Positions 8,295-17,274 are shown, numbered from the stretch's first letter. The stretch is DNA of 64,000 nt from VRUE01 sp963730315 (GCA_963730315.1 CAVSRD010000008.1:1-64000), one strand, 5' to 3'. Program-made: numbers and translations. The notes: a model not told the origin generated them from the letters alone.

Positions 8295-9610
8295 GCGGAC
8301 GCTCCCATCGTCTCCGGCGCCCCCTGCACGGCAGCGATCCTGCTCGCTTCGTCGAGCTGCGGCCCCGCCTCCTCGATGGCCCGCTCGAACTCGTCGCGGA
8401 ACTTGCGCACCATCGCGCCGACCGGCATCGCCATCGAGTCGCCGAGCACGCAGAGGCAGTGCCCGATGATGTTCTCCTGCACCGAGGCGACGATGTCGAG
8501 GTCCATCGGCGTCGCCTCGCCGCGCACGACACGTTCCAGCATCTTCACGGTCCAGTTGGTGCCCTCCCTGCACGGCACGCACTTGCCGCAGGACTCGTGG
8601 TGGTAGAAGCGCGCGGTGCGCAGCGCCATCCGGGGGATCGAGACGCTCCCGTCGGCGACGATGATCGAGCCCGAGCCGAGCATCGAGCCCGCCGCTTCCA
8701 TGTCCTCGAAGGTGAACGGGACGTCGAGCTCGTCGCCGGTGAGGACCGGCGAGGAAGAGCCGCCCGGATAGAAGGCCTTCACCTCGCCGTCCAGCGGGCC
8801 GCCCGCCAGGTCGCAGATCAGCTCCCGGGTCGGCACCCCCAGCTCGACCTCGAAGTTGCCCGGCCGCCGCACCCGGCCGGAGACGGAGACCACCTTGGTC
8901 CCCGGCGAGCGTTCGGTGCCGAAGCCCCGGAACCACTCCGCCCCGTGGGCGACGATCCGCGGCACGTTGGAGAGCGTCTCGACGTTGTTGATCAGGGTCG
9001 GTCCGCCGTAGAGGCCCTGCACGGCCGGGAACGGCGGCTTCAGCCGGGGGTTGCCGCGTTTGCCCTCGAGCGCGTCGAGCAGGGCAGTCTCCTCGCCGCA
9101 GATGTAGGCGCCGGCGCCGCGGTGGACGATCAGCTCGAGGTTGCGATGGCTGCCGAGGATGTTCTCGCCGAGGTAGCCCGCCTCGTAGGCTTCGGCGACC
9201 GCGGTTTCGAGGATGTCGGCCTGGGTGGCGTACTCGCCGCGGATGAAGATGAAGGCGTGGCCGGCGTCGGCGGCGATCGCCGCGATCGCGATCCCCTCGA
9301 TCAGCTGGTGCGGGTTGCGCTGCATCAGCTCGCGATCCTTGAAGGCGCCCGGCTCGGACTCGTCGGCGTTGCAGCAGAGGTACTTCCGCATCTCGCCGCG
9401 CGGCAGGAAGGAGGCCTTTTTGCCCATCGAGAAGCCGGCGCCGCCACGGCCCCGCAGGCCCGACTCCTCCAGCTCCTTGAGGATCTCCTCGGCCTCCAGC
9501 TCCCGGTGGGCCTTCTCCAGGGTCGCGTAGCCGTCGTAGCGCTTGTAGCCGGCGAGCGTGCGCAGCTCCGGGTCCTCGGCGTGCTTCAGCAGGACGCGCG
9601 TCTCAGGCAT
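8291..9610 (-). CDS. nuoF: NADH-quinone oxidoreductase subunit F (NADH/FMN)
   Basis: Entry subunit of complex I that binds NADH and FMN; 439 residues. The flavin and nucleotide glycine-rich loops are seen as GLRGRGGAGFSMGKK and RGAGAYICGEETALL, and CNADESEPGAFKDR is the FMN contact region. The N3 [4Fe-4S] cluster ligands are in ESCGKCVPCREGT plus the later Cys in IIGHCLCVLGD. It overlaps nuoE at the start (9603-9610) and nuoG at the end. Confidence 0.98.
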   Translation of the reverse strand: MPETRVLLKHAEDPELRTLAGYKRYDGYATLEKAHRELEAEEILKELEESGLRGRGGAGFSMGKKASFLPRGEMRKYLCCNADESEPGAFKDRELMQRNPHQLIEGIAIAAIAADAGHAFIFIRGEYATQADILETAVAEAYEAGYLGENILGSHRNLELIVHRGAGAYICGEETALLDALEGKRGNPRLKPPFPAVQGLYGGPTLINNVETLSNVPRIVAHGAEWFRGFGTERSPGTKVVSVSGRVRRPGNFEVELGVPTRELICDLAGGPLDGEVKAFYPGGSSSPVLTGDELDVPFTFEDMEAAGSMLGSGSIIVADGSVSIPRMALRTARFYHHESCGKCVPCREGTNWTVKMLERVVRGEATPMDLDIVASVQENIIGHCLCVLGDSMAMPVGAMVRKFRDEFERAIEEAGPQLDEASRIAAVQGAPETMGASA

Positions 9611-10223
9611 CGCCGTTGCCTCCGGGTGCCGGCGCGTCGCCGGCCAACGGTCGCCGCGTCAGCTCCTTGCCGGGTAGCACCTCGGCGCCGCCGCGGAGTT
9701 GCTCGATCGCCGTGGCCGCCTCACCCGTCTCCAGCGGCCCGAAGTAGCGCTGGTCGATCGAGGCCATCGGGGCGATGTCGCAGGCGCCCATGCACTCGAA
9801 GCCGCTGACGAATATCTCCTCCTCCTCGCCCTCCGCCGCGGCGCGGAATGCGTCGAGCAGCTCGTCCGCCCCCTGCATCCAGCAGGCGATGTTCGTGCAG
9901 ACGGCGACCTTGTGAGTCCCGACCGGCTCGGTGTGCAGCATGTCGTAGAAGCTGGCGATCGACTCCAGGTAGGCCGGCGTCACCCGCATCACCGCCGCGG
10001 CTTGTCGGATCCCCTCGGGCGTGCACCACCCGTACCGCTCCTGCACCGCCCAGAGCGCCGGGATCGAGACCGAGTGCCGATCGGGGTATTTGCCGATCAG
10101 CGCTTCGATCTGCTCTCGCAGCTCCGGCGGGCAGTCGACTTCGTGAAGCTCGGGAACTCCCTCCGGAGCCCGGTCCGGAACGCGCCCCTCGCTGACCGCT
10201 GGATCGACCGGGAGCTCAGCCAT
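9603..10223 (-). CDS. nuoE: NADH-quinone oxidoreductase subunit E [2Fe-2S]
   Basis: Thioredoxin-fold subunit carrying the N1a [2Fe-2S] cluster beside NuoF. The four ligands are visible as CTNIAC and, about 35 residues later, CMGAC. At 206 residues it is longer than many NuoE because of a charged 30-residue N-terminal lead and a Gly/Ala/Pro-rich tail. It starts 6 bp after the nuoD stop and overlaps nuoF by 8 bp. Confidence 0.97.
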   Translation of the reverse strand: MAELPVDPAVSEGRVPDRAPEGVPELHEVDCPPELREQIEALIGKYPDRHSVSIPALWAVQERYGWCTPEGIRQAAAVMRVTPAYLESIASFYDMLHTEPVGTHKVAVCTNIACWMQGADELLDAFRAAAEGEEEEIFVSGFECMGACDIAPMASIDQRYFGPLETGEAATAIEQLRGGAEVLPGKELTRRPLAGDAPAPGGNGDA

Positions 10224-10229
10224 AACGGC

Positions 10230-11420
10230 TCACCTGTCCACCCCTCCCAGGATCGGGTCGAGCATCCCGAGGCTGGCGATCATGTCGGCCACGTACCCCC
10301 CGACCGACATCGCCCGGAACGCCTGCAGGTTGACGAACGAGGCGTCCCGGAAGTGCACCCGGGCCGGCTTCGACGACCCGTCGGCGAGCACGAAGCAGCC
10401 CAGCTCGCCGCGCGGCGACTCGATCGAGTAGTACAGCTCGCCGGGGTCGACCCGGTAGCCCTCGGTGACCAGCTTGAAGTGGTGGATCAGCGACTCCATC
10501 GAGGTCGAAAGCTCGGAGCGAGGCGGCAGCACGTACTTGCGGTCGTCGGCGATGTGCGGCCCCTCGGGCAGCGCGTCGAGCGCCTGCTCGACGATCCGCG
10601 TCGACTCGACCATCTCCGCCACCCGCACCCGGTAGCGGTCGTAGTTGTCGCCGACCGTGCCGACCGGGACCTTGAAGTCCAGCTCCGGGTAGGCGAGGTA
10701 GTCGAACGCCTTGCGCAGGTCCCAGGGCTCGCCGGCGGCGCGCAGCAGCGGACCGGTGACGCCCAGGTCGAGCAGCCGCTCGCGCGGGACGATCCCCGTC
10801 CCCTTGGTGCGCGAGAGGAAGACCTCGTTGCGGTCGAGCAGCGCCTGGTACTGCTTCACCCGCACCGGCATCTCGGCGACGAACTCGCGCGCCTTCGCCT
10901 CGAAGCCGGGCGGGACGTCCTCGATCACGCCGCCGACCTGGAAGTAGCGGGTGTGCATCCGCTGCCCCGTCGCCATCTCGAACAGGTCGAGGACCCGGTC
11001 GCGATCGCGGAAGCAGTACCAGAGCATCGAGACCGCGCCGAGGTCGAGCGCCGTGGTGCCCAGCCAGACGAGGTGCGAGTGAATCCGGCAGAGCTCGAGG
11101 AAGATCGTCCGCAGGTAGCGGGCGCGGGGCGGGATCTCCAGCCCGACCAGCCGCTCGACCGCGCCGCAGAACGCCTCCATCTGGAAGAAGTAGGAGACGT
11201 AATCCATCCGCTCGACAAAGGGGATGACCTTCCAGTAGCTGTGCTGCTCGCACGACTTCTCGATCCCGGTGTGGACGTAGCCGATCACCGGGCGCAAATC
11301 CCTGACCACCTCGCCCTCCAGATCGACCACGAGCCGCAGCACCCCGTGCGTCGCCGGGTGATGGGGCCCGATGTTGATCGTCATCACCTCGGTCTGGGTG
11401 TCCACCGCCCCCTCAGCCAT
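10230..11420 (-). CDS. nuoD: NADH-quinone oxidoreductase subunit D
   Basis: The 49-kDa-type subunit that forms the quinone site with NuoB; 396 residues, normal length. Hallmarks are INIGPHHPATHGVLRL near the N-terminus, which carries the quinone-contacting His, then GYVHTGIEKSCE, RIHSHLVWLGTTALD, and the C-terminal DPILGGVDR. It overlaps nuoC by 8 bp. NuoC and NuoD are separate polypeptides here, not the fused form seen in enterobacteria. Confidence 0.98.
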   Translation of the reverse strand: MAEGAVDTQTEVMTINIGPHHPATHGVLRLVVDLEGEVVRDLRPVIGYVHTGIEKSCEQHSYWKVIPFVERMDYVSYFFQMEAFCGAVERLVGLEIPPRARYLRTIFLELCRIHSHLVWLGTTALDLGAVSMLWYCFRDRDRVLDLFEMATGQRMHTRYFQVGGVIEDVPPGFEAKAREFVAEMPVRVKQYQALLDRNEVFLSRTKGTGIVPRERLLDLGVTGPLLRAAGEPWDLRKAFDYLAYPELDFKVPVGTVGDNYDRYRVRVAEMVESTRIVEQALDALPEGPHIADDRKYVLPPRSELSTSMESLIHHFKLVTEGYRVDPGELYYSIESPRGELGCFVLADGSSKPARVHFRDASFVNLQAFRAMSVGGYVADMIASLGMLDPILGGVDR

Positions 11421-11937
11421 AGCGCCGCTCGTTGTGGGTGAAGGTCACCGGCTCGCCGCCGACCGGGAAGTCGCGCCGCAGCGGCCAGCCGACGTAGTCG
11501 TCGGGCAGCAGGATCCGGGTCAGGTCGGGATGTCCCCTGAAGACGATCCCGAAGAAGTCATATGCCTCGCGCTCCTGGAACTCCGCCGTCGGGAACAGCC
11601 CGACGCAGGAGTCGATCTCCGGAAGGCGTCGGTCCGCGGCAGAGGGGTCTTCCAACATCGCTTTGACCCTGATCCGCTCGACCCGGTCGCGGTTCAGCAG
11701 CTCGTAGTGCACTCCGAAGCGCGGTCGGGACGGCAGGTAGTCGGCGACGTGGAGGCTGGAGAGGAAGCCATAGCCCTGGCCCGGCGCGTCGCGCAGCCAG
11801 GAGAGCACGGAGAGGACCAGCGCCGGGTCGACGACCAGCGCCGGCTGCTCGCGGTCGAAGCTCGTGTCGAGCACCGCGCCGGGATGGTCCTGCTCGATCT
11901 CCCCGCGAATCAGCTCCAGGCCGGGGGCGTCAGGCAC
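11413..11937 (-). CDS. nuoC: NADH-quinone oxidoreductase subunit C
   Basis: The 30-kDa-type peripheral subunit that pairs with NuoD; 174 residues. The family signature ends EREAYDFFGIVFRGHPDL, followed by RILLPDDYVGWPLRRDFP. The N-terminal third is the usual alpha/beta domain. It overlaps nuoB by 8 bp upstream and nuoD by 8 bp downstream, consistent with translational coupling. Confidence 0.97.
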   Translation of the reverse strand: MPDAPGLELIRGEIEQDHPGAVLDTSFDREQPALVVDPALVLSVLSWLRDAPGQGYGFLSSLHVADYLPSRPRFGVHYELLNRDRVERIRVKAMLEDPSAADRRLPEIDSCVGLFPTAEFQEREAYDFFGIVFRGHPDLTRILLPDDYVGWPLRRDFPVGGEPVTFTHNERRYG

Positions 11938-12601
11938 CGATCAGCCCCCGTGCCTTCTCGTAGGCCTGCGCCGCCTCCGGGCTCGGCGTGCTGCGCACGC
12001 CGCCGCGCGCCCACTCCTCGGTGCCGGAGGCGCTGTAGCGCTGCCGCCAGCCCTGGTCCGGGTTGCCGGTGATCTTGCGCTGCAGTTTGTTGAAGCCGTA
12101 CATCACGGCCTCGGGCCGCGGCGGGCAGCCGGGGATGTGGAGGTCGATCGGCATGAACTTGTCGGCGCCCTGGACCACGGCGTAGTTGGCGAACATGCCG
12201 CCGCTCGAGGAGCAGGCGCCCATCGAGACCGCCCACTTCGGCTCAAGCATCTGGTCGTAGAGGCGGCGGACGATCGGCGCCATCTTGATCGAGACGCGGC
12301 CGGAGAGGATGATGAAGTCGGCCTGGCGCGGCGAGGCCCGCAGGACCTCGGCGCCGAAGCGGGCCAGGTCGTAGCGGGGGCTGCCGACCAGCGCGATCGG
12401 CGCCTCGATCGCGCAGCAGGCGAGGCCGAAGGTGAGCGGGAACATCGAGTTGGCGCGCGCCCAGCCGAGCATCTTCTCGAAGTTGGTCATCACCACCCGC
12501 TGCTCGACGTAGCGCTCGAGCTCCTCCCCCTCGAGGTCGCCGCGCAGCATCTCGCGGGCGCGCAGCTGCCGCTCGCGCATCGTCTGCCGCCTCACCTCCA
12601 A
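11930..12601 (-). CDS. nuoB: NADH-quinone oxidoreductase subunit B [4Fe-4S]
   Basis: Carries the terminal N2 cluster that reduces quinone; 223 residues. Ligands are the tandem Cys in FGLACCAIEAP, the Cys in SMGACSSSGGMF and the Cys in HIPGCPPRPEAVMYG. The usual AIEMMATG stretch is replaced by AIEAPIALVGS, a mild variant. A charged N-terminal extension and a C-terminal tail of about 50 residues are longer than in many homologues. It overlaps the end of nuoA by 10 bp. Confidence 0.97.
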   Translation of the reverse strand: MEVRRQTMRERQLRAREMLRGDLEGEELERYVEQRVVMTNFEKMLGWARANSMFPLTFGLACCAIEAPIALVGSPRYDLARFGAEVLRASPRQADFIILSGRVSIKMAPIVRRLYDQMLEPKWAVSMGACSSSGGMFANYAVVQGADKFMPIDLHIPGCPPRPEAVMYGFNKLQRKITGNPDQGWRQRYSASGTEEWARGGVRSTPSPEAAQAYEKARGLIGA

Positions 12602-12969
12602 TTCAACGCCCCCTTGCGCCAGACGAAGACGAAGGCGACCAGCAGCAGGGCGACGAAGACGACCAGCTCGCCGAGCACGAAGACGCTGTCGGCGCCCTTC
12701 AGGATCACCCCGATCGGGTAGAGGAAGACGACCTCTATGTCGAAGAGGATGAACAGCATCGCGACCAGGTAGAAGCCGGCCCCGAAGCGCGCACCGCGCG
12801 ACGGTCCGACCGGAATGCCGGACTCGTACGGGGCGCGCTGGCGCTCGCTCGCCGCGGTCGGCCGCTTCGGCCGCCTCGGGCCGACCAGATGGTTGAGCAT
12901 TACGAAGGCGCTGCCGACCCCGAGGCCGAGGAGGGCGAAGACGATTATCGGCAGGTAGCTCTTCAGCAT
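12592..12969 (-). CDS. nuoA: NADH-quinone oxidoreductase subunit A
   Basis: Small three-helix membrane subunit and first gene of the operon. I prefer the ATG at 12969 (MLKSYLPIIVFALLG, 125 residues) because it begins at the first helix. An in-frame ATG at 13020 would add 17 residues but lies on a TATAAC hexamer that could be the promoter -10. Family marks are YESGIPVG and FILFDIEVVFLYP with its conserved acidic residues. No strong ribosome binding site precedes either start. Confidence 0.94.
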   Translation of the reverse strand: MLKSYLPIIVFALLGLGVGSAFVMLNHLVGPRRPKRPTAASERQRAPYESGIPVGPSRGARFGAGFYLVAMLFILFDIEVVFLYPIGVILKGADSVFVLGELVVFVALLLVAFVFVWRKGALNWR

Positions 12970-13011
12970 CCGAAGGGGATCCGCAGGCGCCGGAGCGGTC
13001 GCGCAGCCGCT

Positions 13012-13034
13012 GTTATACACCCACCTTGTGACAA
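13012..13034. promoter_or_regulatory. Candidate nuo promoter region with small palindrome
   Basis: The gap between nuoA and the divergent gene at 13101 is the only place for the nuo operon promoter in this window. It has a TATAAC hexamer toward nuoA (13017-13012) and a 9-bp palindrome TTGTGACAA (13026-13034). No -35 box at a good distance is obvious. Low confidence. Confidence 0.3.
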
Positions 13035-13100
13035 CTTGCTACATAGTGATTTTCCGCATCAGGAAGTCGAATCCAGACCCCTACTGCTGGGGCTAGAGCG

Positions 13101-13535
13101 ATGGCCGAGGTCCACCTGGCGGTCGGCTGCGCGCTGATCGCCCTCAACCTCGCCGCCGGCGCGCTGGGCGGCATCGCCTGGCTCCGCAAGCGCTCCTCGA
13201 TCCCCTTCTGGTATCTGCTCCGCGCCGCCCAGGCCTCCGTCTTCGTGCAGGCCCTGCTTGGCTTGCTGCTGCTCTTCACCGGCCACCGCGCCGGCGAAGA
13301 GCTGCACTACCTCTACGGCATTCTGCCGCTCCTCGTCTCCTTCCTGGCCGAGGGCGCCCGGGCGGGCGCCGCCCAGCGCGAGATCGGCGACCTCGACTTC
13401 GAATCCCTCCCGGGGGACGAGCAGCAGACCCTCGCCCTGGCGATAGTCCGCCGCGAGATGGGCATCATGGCCGTCTCCTGCTGGGTGATCTTCCTCCTCG
13501 CCCTGCGCGCCGCGACCACCAGCGGTCACCTCTGA
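13101..13535 (+). CDS. Hypothetical membrane protein divergent from nuo
   Basis: Unrecognised 144-residue protein. Four hydrophobic stretches are visible: residues about 5-28, 45-62, 70-85 and 118-136. A charged loop between the last two contains REIGDLDFESLPGDEQQ. Its position, divergent from nuoA across about 130 bp, raises a link to respiration, but nothing in the sequence shows a function. Its last 10 bp overlap the end of the convergent nitroreductase-like gene. Confidence 0.75.
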   Translation: MAEVHLAVGCALIALNLAAGALGGIAWLRKRSSIPFWYLLRAAQASVFVQALLGLLLLFTGHRAGEELHYLYGILPLLVSFLAEGARAGAAQREIGDLDFESLPGDEQQTLALAIVRREMGIMAVSCWVIFLLALRAATTSGHL

Positions 13536-13987
13536 ATCCGGAAGGCGGGGTGGTCGGGGCCGATCCGGCGCAGCTCCTCGTCGGGGGCGTCGGGGCCGAG
13601 CCCGTCGAAGAAGGCTCCGACCTCCCACTTCCACTTCTCCAGGTAGGCGCGCAGCAGCGGCGGCTTTTCCGCTTCGCCGACCTCTGTCGCGCTGAACTCC
13701 TCGGCCTTGCGGCCGAGCACCAGCCGGCCGCCGCCGCTGATCCGCATGTTGCGCACCCACTGCGTGTGGCCGCGCGGCGAGATCAGGTAGCGGTCCCCCT
13801 CGTAGCTGAGCAGGTTGACGGGCGTCTTGCGCCACTCGCCGCTCTTGCGCCCCTTCACTTCGAGCACCCGCGAGCCGGCGACGCTGACGCCGAGCCGGGT
13901 CAGGCCCGCGACGATCCGGTTGAAGACGTTCTTGGTGAACCAGCCGGGCTGCTGGAAGCGCTGCTCCATGACCGTCGATATTGGCAA
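13526..13987 (-). CDS. Deazaflavin (F420)-dependent nitroreductase-family protein
   Basis: 153 residues of the Ddn-like split-barrel family that uses coenzyme F420 to reduce quinones, nitro compounds or other substrates. Family marks are VLEVKGRKSGEWRKTPVNLL, followed by GDRYLISPRGHTQWVRNM. Start is the ATG at 13987; a second ATG six codons on (MEQRFQQ) is also possible. The substrate cannot be told from sequence. No F420 biosynthesis genes are in the window. Confidence 0.85.
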   Translation of the reverse strand: MPISTVMEQRFQQPGWFTKNVFNRIVAGLTRLGVSVAGSRVLEVKGRKSGEWRKTPVNLLSYEGDRYLISPRGHTQWVRNMRISGGGRLVLGRKAEEFSATEVGEAEKPPLLRAYLEKWKWEVGAFFDGLGPDAPDEELRRIGPDHPAFRIQR

Positions 13988-14008
13988 AGCGTCGCCACGT
14001 CGTTCGCC

Positions 14009-14485
14009 TCAGCCCAGCGGGCGGTACTCGCCGCCGTGGAAGACGAGCGGCTGGCCCGCGGTCGTCTCCAGCGCGGTGACCTCGCCGGTGACAACCACGT
14101 GGTCGCCGCCGGCGATCACGTCGCGCAGCTCGCAGGCGATGAAGACGAGGGCGTCGTCGATCGCCGGGACGCCCTCACGCTCGCTCCAGGCGACTCCTTG
14201 CCACTTGTCCGCCACCGGCGCCTTGGTCGCGAACCCGCGGGCGATCGGTTCCTGGCCGGCGTGGAGGACGCTGACCCCGAAGCGGTTCGTGGCCTGCACG
14301 GCCAGCAGGGTACGCGAGCCGCGGTCCAGGCAGGCCAGCATCAGCATCGGCTCGATCGACAGCGAGCTGACCGCGCTGGCCGTCGCGCCGGCCGGCCCGT
14401 CGGGCCCGATGGCGGCGATGACGGTGACTCCGGTGGGCAACATCCCCATCGCGGCGCGGAAGCGGGCGGGGTCGGGCGGACTCAT
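14009..14485 (-). CDS. Flavin reductase-like FMN-binding protein
   Basis: 158 residues of the HpaC/flavin-reductase split-barrel family, which typically supplies reduced flavin to a monooxygenase. The core is FRAAMGMLPTGVTVIAA, then ATASAVSSLSIEPMLML, FGVSVLHAGQEPIARGF and GDHVVVTGEV. I used the ATG at 14485 (MSPPDPARF); the longer upstream frame is antisense to the next gene. It is divergent from the cytochrome gene with only about 30 bp between starts, so the two share a control region. No partner monooxygenase is adjacent. Confidence 0.88.
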   Translation of the reverse strand: MSPPDPARFRAAMGMLPTGVTVIAAIGPDGPAGATASAVSSLSIEPMLMLACLDRGSRTLLAVQATNRFGVSVLHAGQEPIARGFATKAPVADKWQGVAWSEREGVPAIDDALVFIACELRDVIAGGDHVVVTGEVTALETTAGQPLVFHGGEYRPLG

Positions 14486-14515
14486 CGCTCCCCTGGACAA
14501 TATGATGCGCGCCGC

Positions 14516-14914
14516 GTGCGACCTGCAATCGCAACAGTCCTGGCCGTCGCGGCCGCTCTCGCTCTGGCCGCTTGCGGCTTCGGCGAAGAGGGGATCTCGG
14601 TCTCCAAGGACAGCCGGGACCACAACGGCGCCGTCCTCTTCGCCACCCACTGCGCCGGCTGCCACACGCTGAGCGCCGCCGGCACGCAGGGGACCGGGAA
14701 TCGCAGCTCCCGCACGCAGGGGCCGAACCTCGATCAGCGAACCGAGACCTATGAAGATGCCCTTTTCGCGATCCAGAACGGCGGCTTCTCCGGAGCGATC
14801 ATGCCGCAGAACATCGTCGTCGGCCCCGAAGCCGAAGCGGTGGCGCGCTTCGTCGCCAGGTACGCGGGTGCCGATGCCGAAGAATCGCCACGGCCCGAAG
14901 CTTCCTCGCCCTAG
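14516..14914 (+). CDS. Cytochrome c-type lipoprotein
   Basis: 132 residues from a GTG at 14516. The N-terminus VRPAIATVLA begins a signal peptide ending in a lipobox ALAAC, so Cys20 is likely lipidated. A single haem site CAGCH lies at residues 46-50 and a probable distal Met96 in FSGAIMPQN, so this is a small class I cytochrome c anchored outside the membrane. The acidic/Pro-rich tail is short. It probably serves electron transfer near respiratory complexes; the partner is unknown. Confidence 0.88.
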   Translation: MRPAIATVLAVAAALALAACGFGEEGISVSKDSRDHNGAVLFATHCAGCHTLSAAGTQGTGNRSSRTQGPNLDQRTETYEDALFAIQNGGFSGAIMPQNIVVGPEAEAVARFVARYAGADAEESPRPEASSP

Positions 14915-14926
14915 CGCACCGAGGCG

Positions 14927-16198
14927 ATGCTCGACCTGAAGCTGATCCGCTCCGACCCCGAGCGGGTCAAGGCGGCGCTGGCGCGCCGCGGCGCCGCCGA
15001 GGGCGTCGACGAGCTGCTCGCCCTCGATGCCCGCCGCCGCGAGCTGCTGCCCGAGGTCGAGGGCGCCCAGGCCGAGCGCAAGACGCTCTCCAAGCAGATC
15101 GGCGAGGCGAAGCAGCGTGGCGAGGAGGCGGCTGAGCTGGTCGAGGCCGTCCAGGGCCTGAAGGTGAGGATCGAGTCGGGCAAGGCCGAGCTGGAGGAGG
15201 TGGAGGGGGACCTCGAGCGGGTGGCCGCCGCCCTCCCCAACCTGCCCGACCCCGGCGCACCCGACGGGATGACCGAGGAGGACGCCGTCGTCCTGCGCGA
15301 GGTGGGCGAGAGGCCCAGCTTCGACTTCGAGCCGCGCGACCACCTGGAGATCGGCGCCGAGCTGGGTCTGATCGACATCGAGTCCGCGGCGCGCCTCTCG
15401 GGCTCGCGGTTCGCCTATCTGAAAGGCGACCTGGTGCTGCTCGAGCTGGCCCTGGTGCGCTTTGCGATCGACCTGGTGCGCGGCGAGGGCCACGAGCCCG
15501 TCGTCCCCCCGGTGCTGGTCCGCGAGGAAGCGCTCTACGGGACCGGGTTCCTGCCCGGCGATCGCGACCAGATCTACGCCGTGCCGAAAGACGAGCTATT
15601 CCTGGTCGGCACCTCGGAGGTCTCGCTCGCCGCCTTGCACGCCGACCAGATCCTCGAGGCCGGGCAGCTGCCGCTGCGCTACGCCGGCTTCTCCACCTGC
15701 TTTCGCCGCGAGGCGGGCGCCGCCGGCCGCGACACCCGCGGCATCTTCCGCGTCCACCAGTTCGACAAGGTCGAGATGTTCTCGTTCGTCGAGCCGGGTT
15801 CCTCGGCGGCCGAGCACGAGCGGCTGCTGGCGATCGAGGAGCGCATCCTCTCCGAGCTGGAGATCCCCTACCGGGTGGTCGAGGTCGCCGCGGGGGACCT
15901 CGGCGCCCCGGCGGCGAAGAAGTACGACTGCGAGGCCTGGATTCCCAGCCAGGGACGCTACCGCGAGCTGACCTCGTGCTCGAACACGACCGACTACCAG
16001 GCCCGCCGCCTGAGTTGTAGGTATCGACCGGCCGGCGGCGAGCCCCCGCAGCCGGTGCATACCCTGAACGGCACCGCAGTGGCGGTGGGGAGGACGATGA
16101 TCGCGCTGGTCGAGAACCGGCAGGACCGGGAAGGCGGTTTCACGCTACCTAAAACTTTGCATCGCTACGGCGCCCCTGAGAAGATCGGCCCGCTGTGA
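14927..16198 (+). CDS. serS: Seryl-tRNA synthetase
   Basis: Charges tRNA-Ser with serine. 423 residues, the usual length. The N-terminal coiled-coil arm (about residues 25-110, rich in Glu/Lys/Ala heptads) grips the tRNA long arm. The class II core has motif 2 in FSTCFRREAGAAGRDTRGIF and motif 3 in GTAVAVGRTMIALVENRQ. It starts 12 bp after the cytochrome gene, preceded by a GAGG. Confidence 0.98.
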   Translation: MLDLKLIRSDPERVKAALARRGAAEGVDELLALDARRRELLPEVEGAQAERKTLSKQIGEAKQRGEEAAELVEAVQGLKVRIESGKAELEEVEGDLERVAAALPNLPDPGAPDGMTEEDAVVLREVGERPSFDFEPRDHLEIGAELGLIDIESAARLSGSRFAYLKGDLVLLELALVRFAIDLVRGEGHEPVVPPVLVREEALYGTGFLPGDRDQIYAVPKDELFLVGTSEVSLAALHADQILEAGQLPLRYAGFSTCFRREAGAAGRDTRGIFRVHQFDKVEMFSFVEPGSSAAEHERLLAIEERILSELEIPYRVVEVAAGDLGAPAAKKYDCEAWIPSQGRYRELTSCSNTTDYQARRLSCRYRPAGGEPPQPVHTLNGTAVAVGRTMIALVENRQDREGGFTLPKTLHRYGAPEKIGPL

Positions 16199-16220
16199 AC
16201 GCGGAACCGGCAAACGCTCG

Positions 16221-16871
16221 ATGAGCTCCAGCGTGCGGGAGGCGAAGCGGGTCGTCCTCTGCGACGACCACGAGATCGTCCGCGACGCGATCAAGTCGCG
16301 GATGGCCAACTCCAACACGCTGCAGATCGTCGGCGAGGCGGAGAACGGCCGCGACGTGGTCGACGTCGTCAAGGACCTCGAGCCCGACGTGCTGATAATC
16401 GACGTCGAGCTGCCCAAACGCGACGGGATCGAGGCGACCAAGGAGGTGCTCAAGGCCCGGCCGCGGACCAAGGTGATCGTCTTCACCGCCCACGCCCAGC
16501 CCGACCTGCTCGCCCTGGCGCTGCGGGCCGGAGCCTCCGGCTACGTGCTGAAGTCGGCTCCGGCCGAGGACATCGCCCGCGCGGTCAAGGCGGTCACCGC
16601 CGGCGGCACCTTCCTCGGCGGCGACTTCGCCGGCGGCAAGCCGTCTGAGGTTGAGAAGCTGCTCGAGCTCTCGCCGCGCGAGCGGCAGATCCTCGAGCTG
16701 CTGGCCGAGGGGCTGCGGGTGAAAGAGATCGCCGAGCGGCTCGGGCTCAGCCCGGCGACCGTCCACACCCACGTGCGCAACGCGATCGCCAAGCTGGAGG
16801 TCGATACTCGCACCGAGGCGGTAGCGCTGGCGGTGAAGTTCAGCTACCTCGGCGCTGGGGGGAAGGCATAG
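16221..16871 (+). CDS. NarL/LuxR-type response regulator, orphan
   Basis: 216 residues. Receiver domain (about 9-125) with phosphoacceptor Asp61 in VLIIDVELPKRDGIE and the conserved Lys in GYVLKSAP, then a LuxR-type HTH (about 148-210) with LSPRERQILELLAEGL and LSPATVHTHVRNAIAKLEV. The partner histidine kinase is not adjacent. It starts 22 bp after serS and its 3' end overlaps the convergent msrB gene by 32 bp. Targets are unknown. Confidence 0.93.
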   Translation: MSSSVREAKRVVLCDDHEIVRDAIKSRMANSNTLQIVGEAENGRDVVDVVKDLEPDVLIIDVELPKRDGIEATKEVLKARPRTKVIVFTAHAQPDLLALALRAGASGYVLKSAPAEDIARAVKAVTAGGTFLGGDFAGGKPSEVEKLLELSPRERQILELLAEGLRVKEIAERLGLSPATVHTHVRNAIAKLEVDTRTEAVALAVKFSYLGAGGKA

Positions 16872-17274
16872 GGGGCGGCTTCAGCTCCAGCGCGCAGCCG
16901 TTGATGCAGTAGCGCTCCCCGGTCGGCCCGGGGCCGTCCTCGAACACGTGCCCGAGGTGGGCGTCGCAGTGCTTGCAGACGACCTCGGTGCGGCGCATGA
17001 ACAGGCTGTTGTCGGGGCGCAGCTCGACGTGCTCCAGGTGGACCGGCTCGGTGAAGCTGGGCCAGCCGGTGCCGGAGTCGAACTTCGTGTCCGAGGAGAA
17101 CAGCTCGGTGCCGCAGCAGACGCAGCTGTAGGTGCCCTCGGCCTTCTCGTCCCAGTGCGGCCCGGTGAAGGCTCGCTCGGTGCTCGCCCTGCGGGTCACC
17201 TCGTACTGCTCGGGAGTGAGCTGCTCGCGCCACTCCTCGTCCGTCTTCTCGACCTTCTTCTTGGTCTCGGTCAT
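16840..17274 (-). CDS. msrB: Peptide-methionine (R)-S-oxide reductase
   Basis: Repairs the R form of methionine sulfoxide. 144 residues. Zinc-binding pairs are in YSCVCCGTELF and VVCKHCDAHLGHVFEDG, and FDSGTGWPSF is the substrate region. The active Cys is in RYCINGCALEL; the usual RYCxNS is RYCING here, with an extra Cys three residues on. A ribosome site AAAGGAG precedes the ATG at 17274. The C-terminus overlaps the response regulator gene on the other strand. Confidence 0.96.
   Translation of the reverse strand: MTETKKKVEKTDEEWREQLTPEQYEVTRRASTERAFTGPHWDEKAEGTYSCVCCGTELFSSDTKFDSGTGWPSFTEPVHLEHVELRPDNSLFMRRTEVVCKHCDAHLGHVFEDGPGPTGERYCINGCALELKPPPMPSPQRRGS

Noticed and set aside
12970..13020. 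Extended nuoA start (MYNSGCATAPAP)
   Set aside because: It lies on the -10-like TATAAC hexamer and adds no helix or conserved residue.
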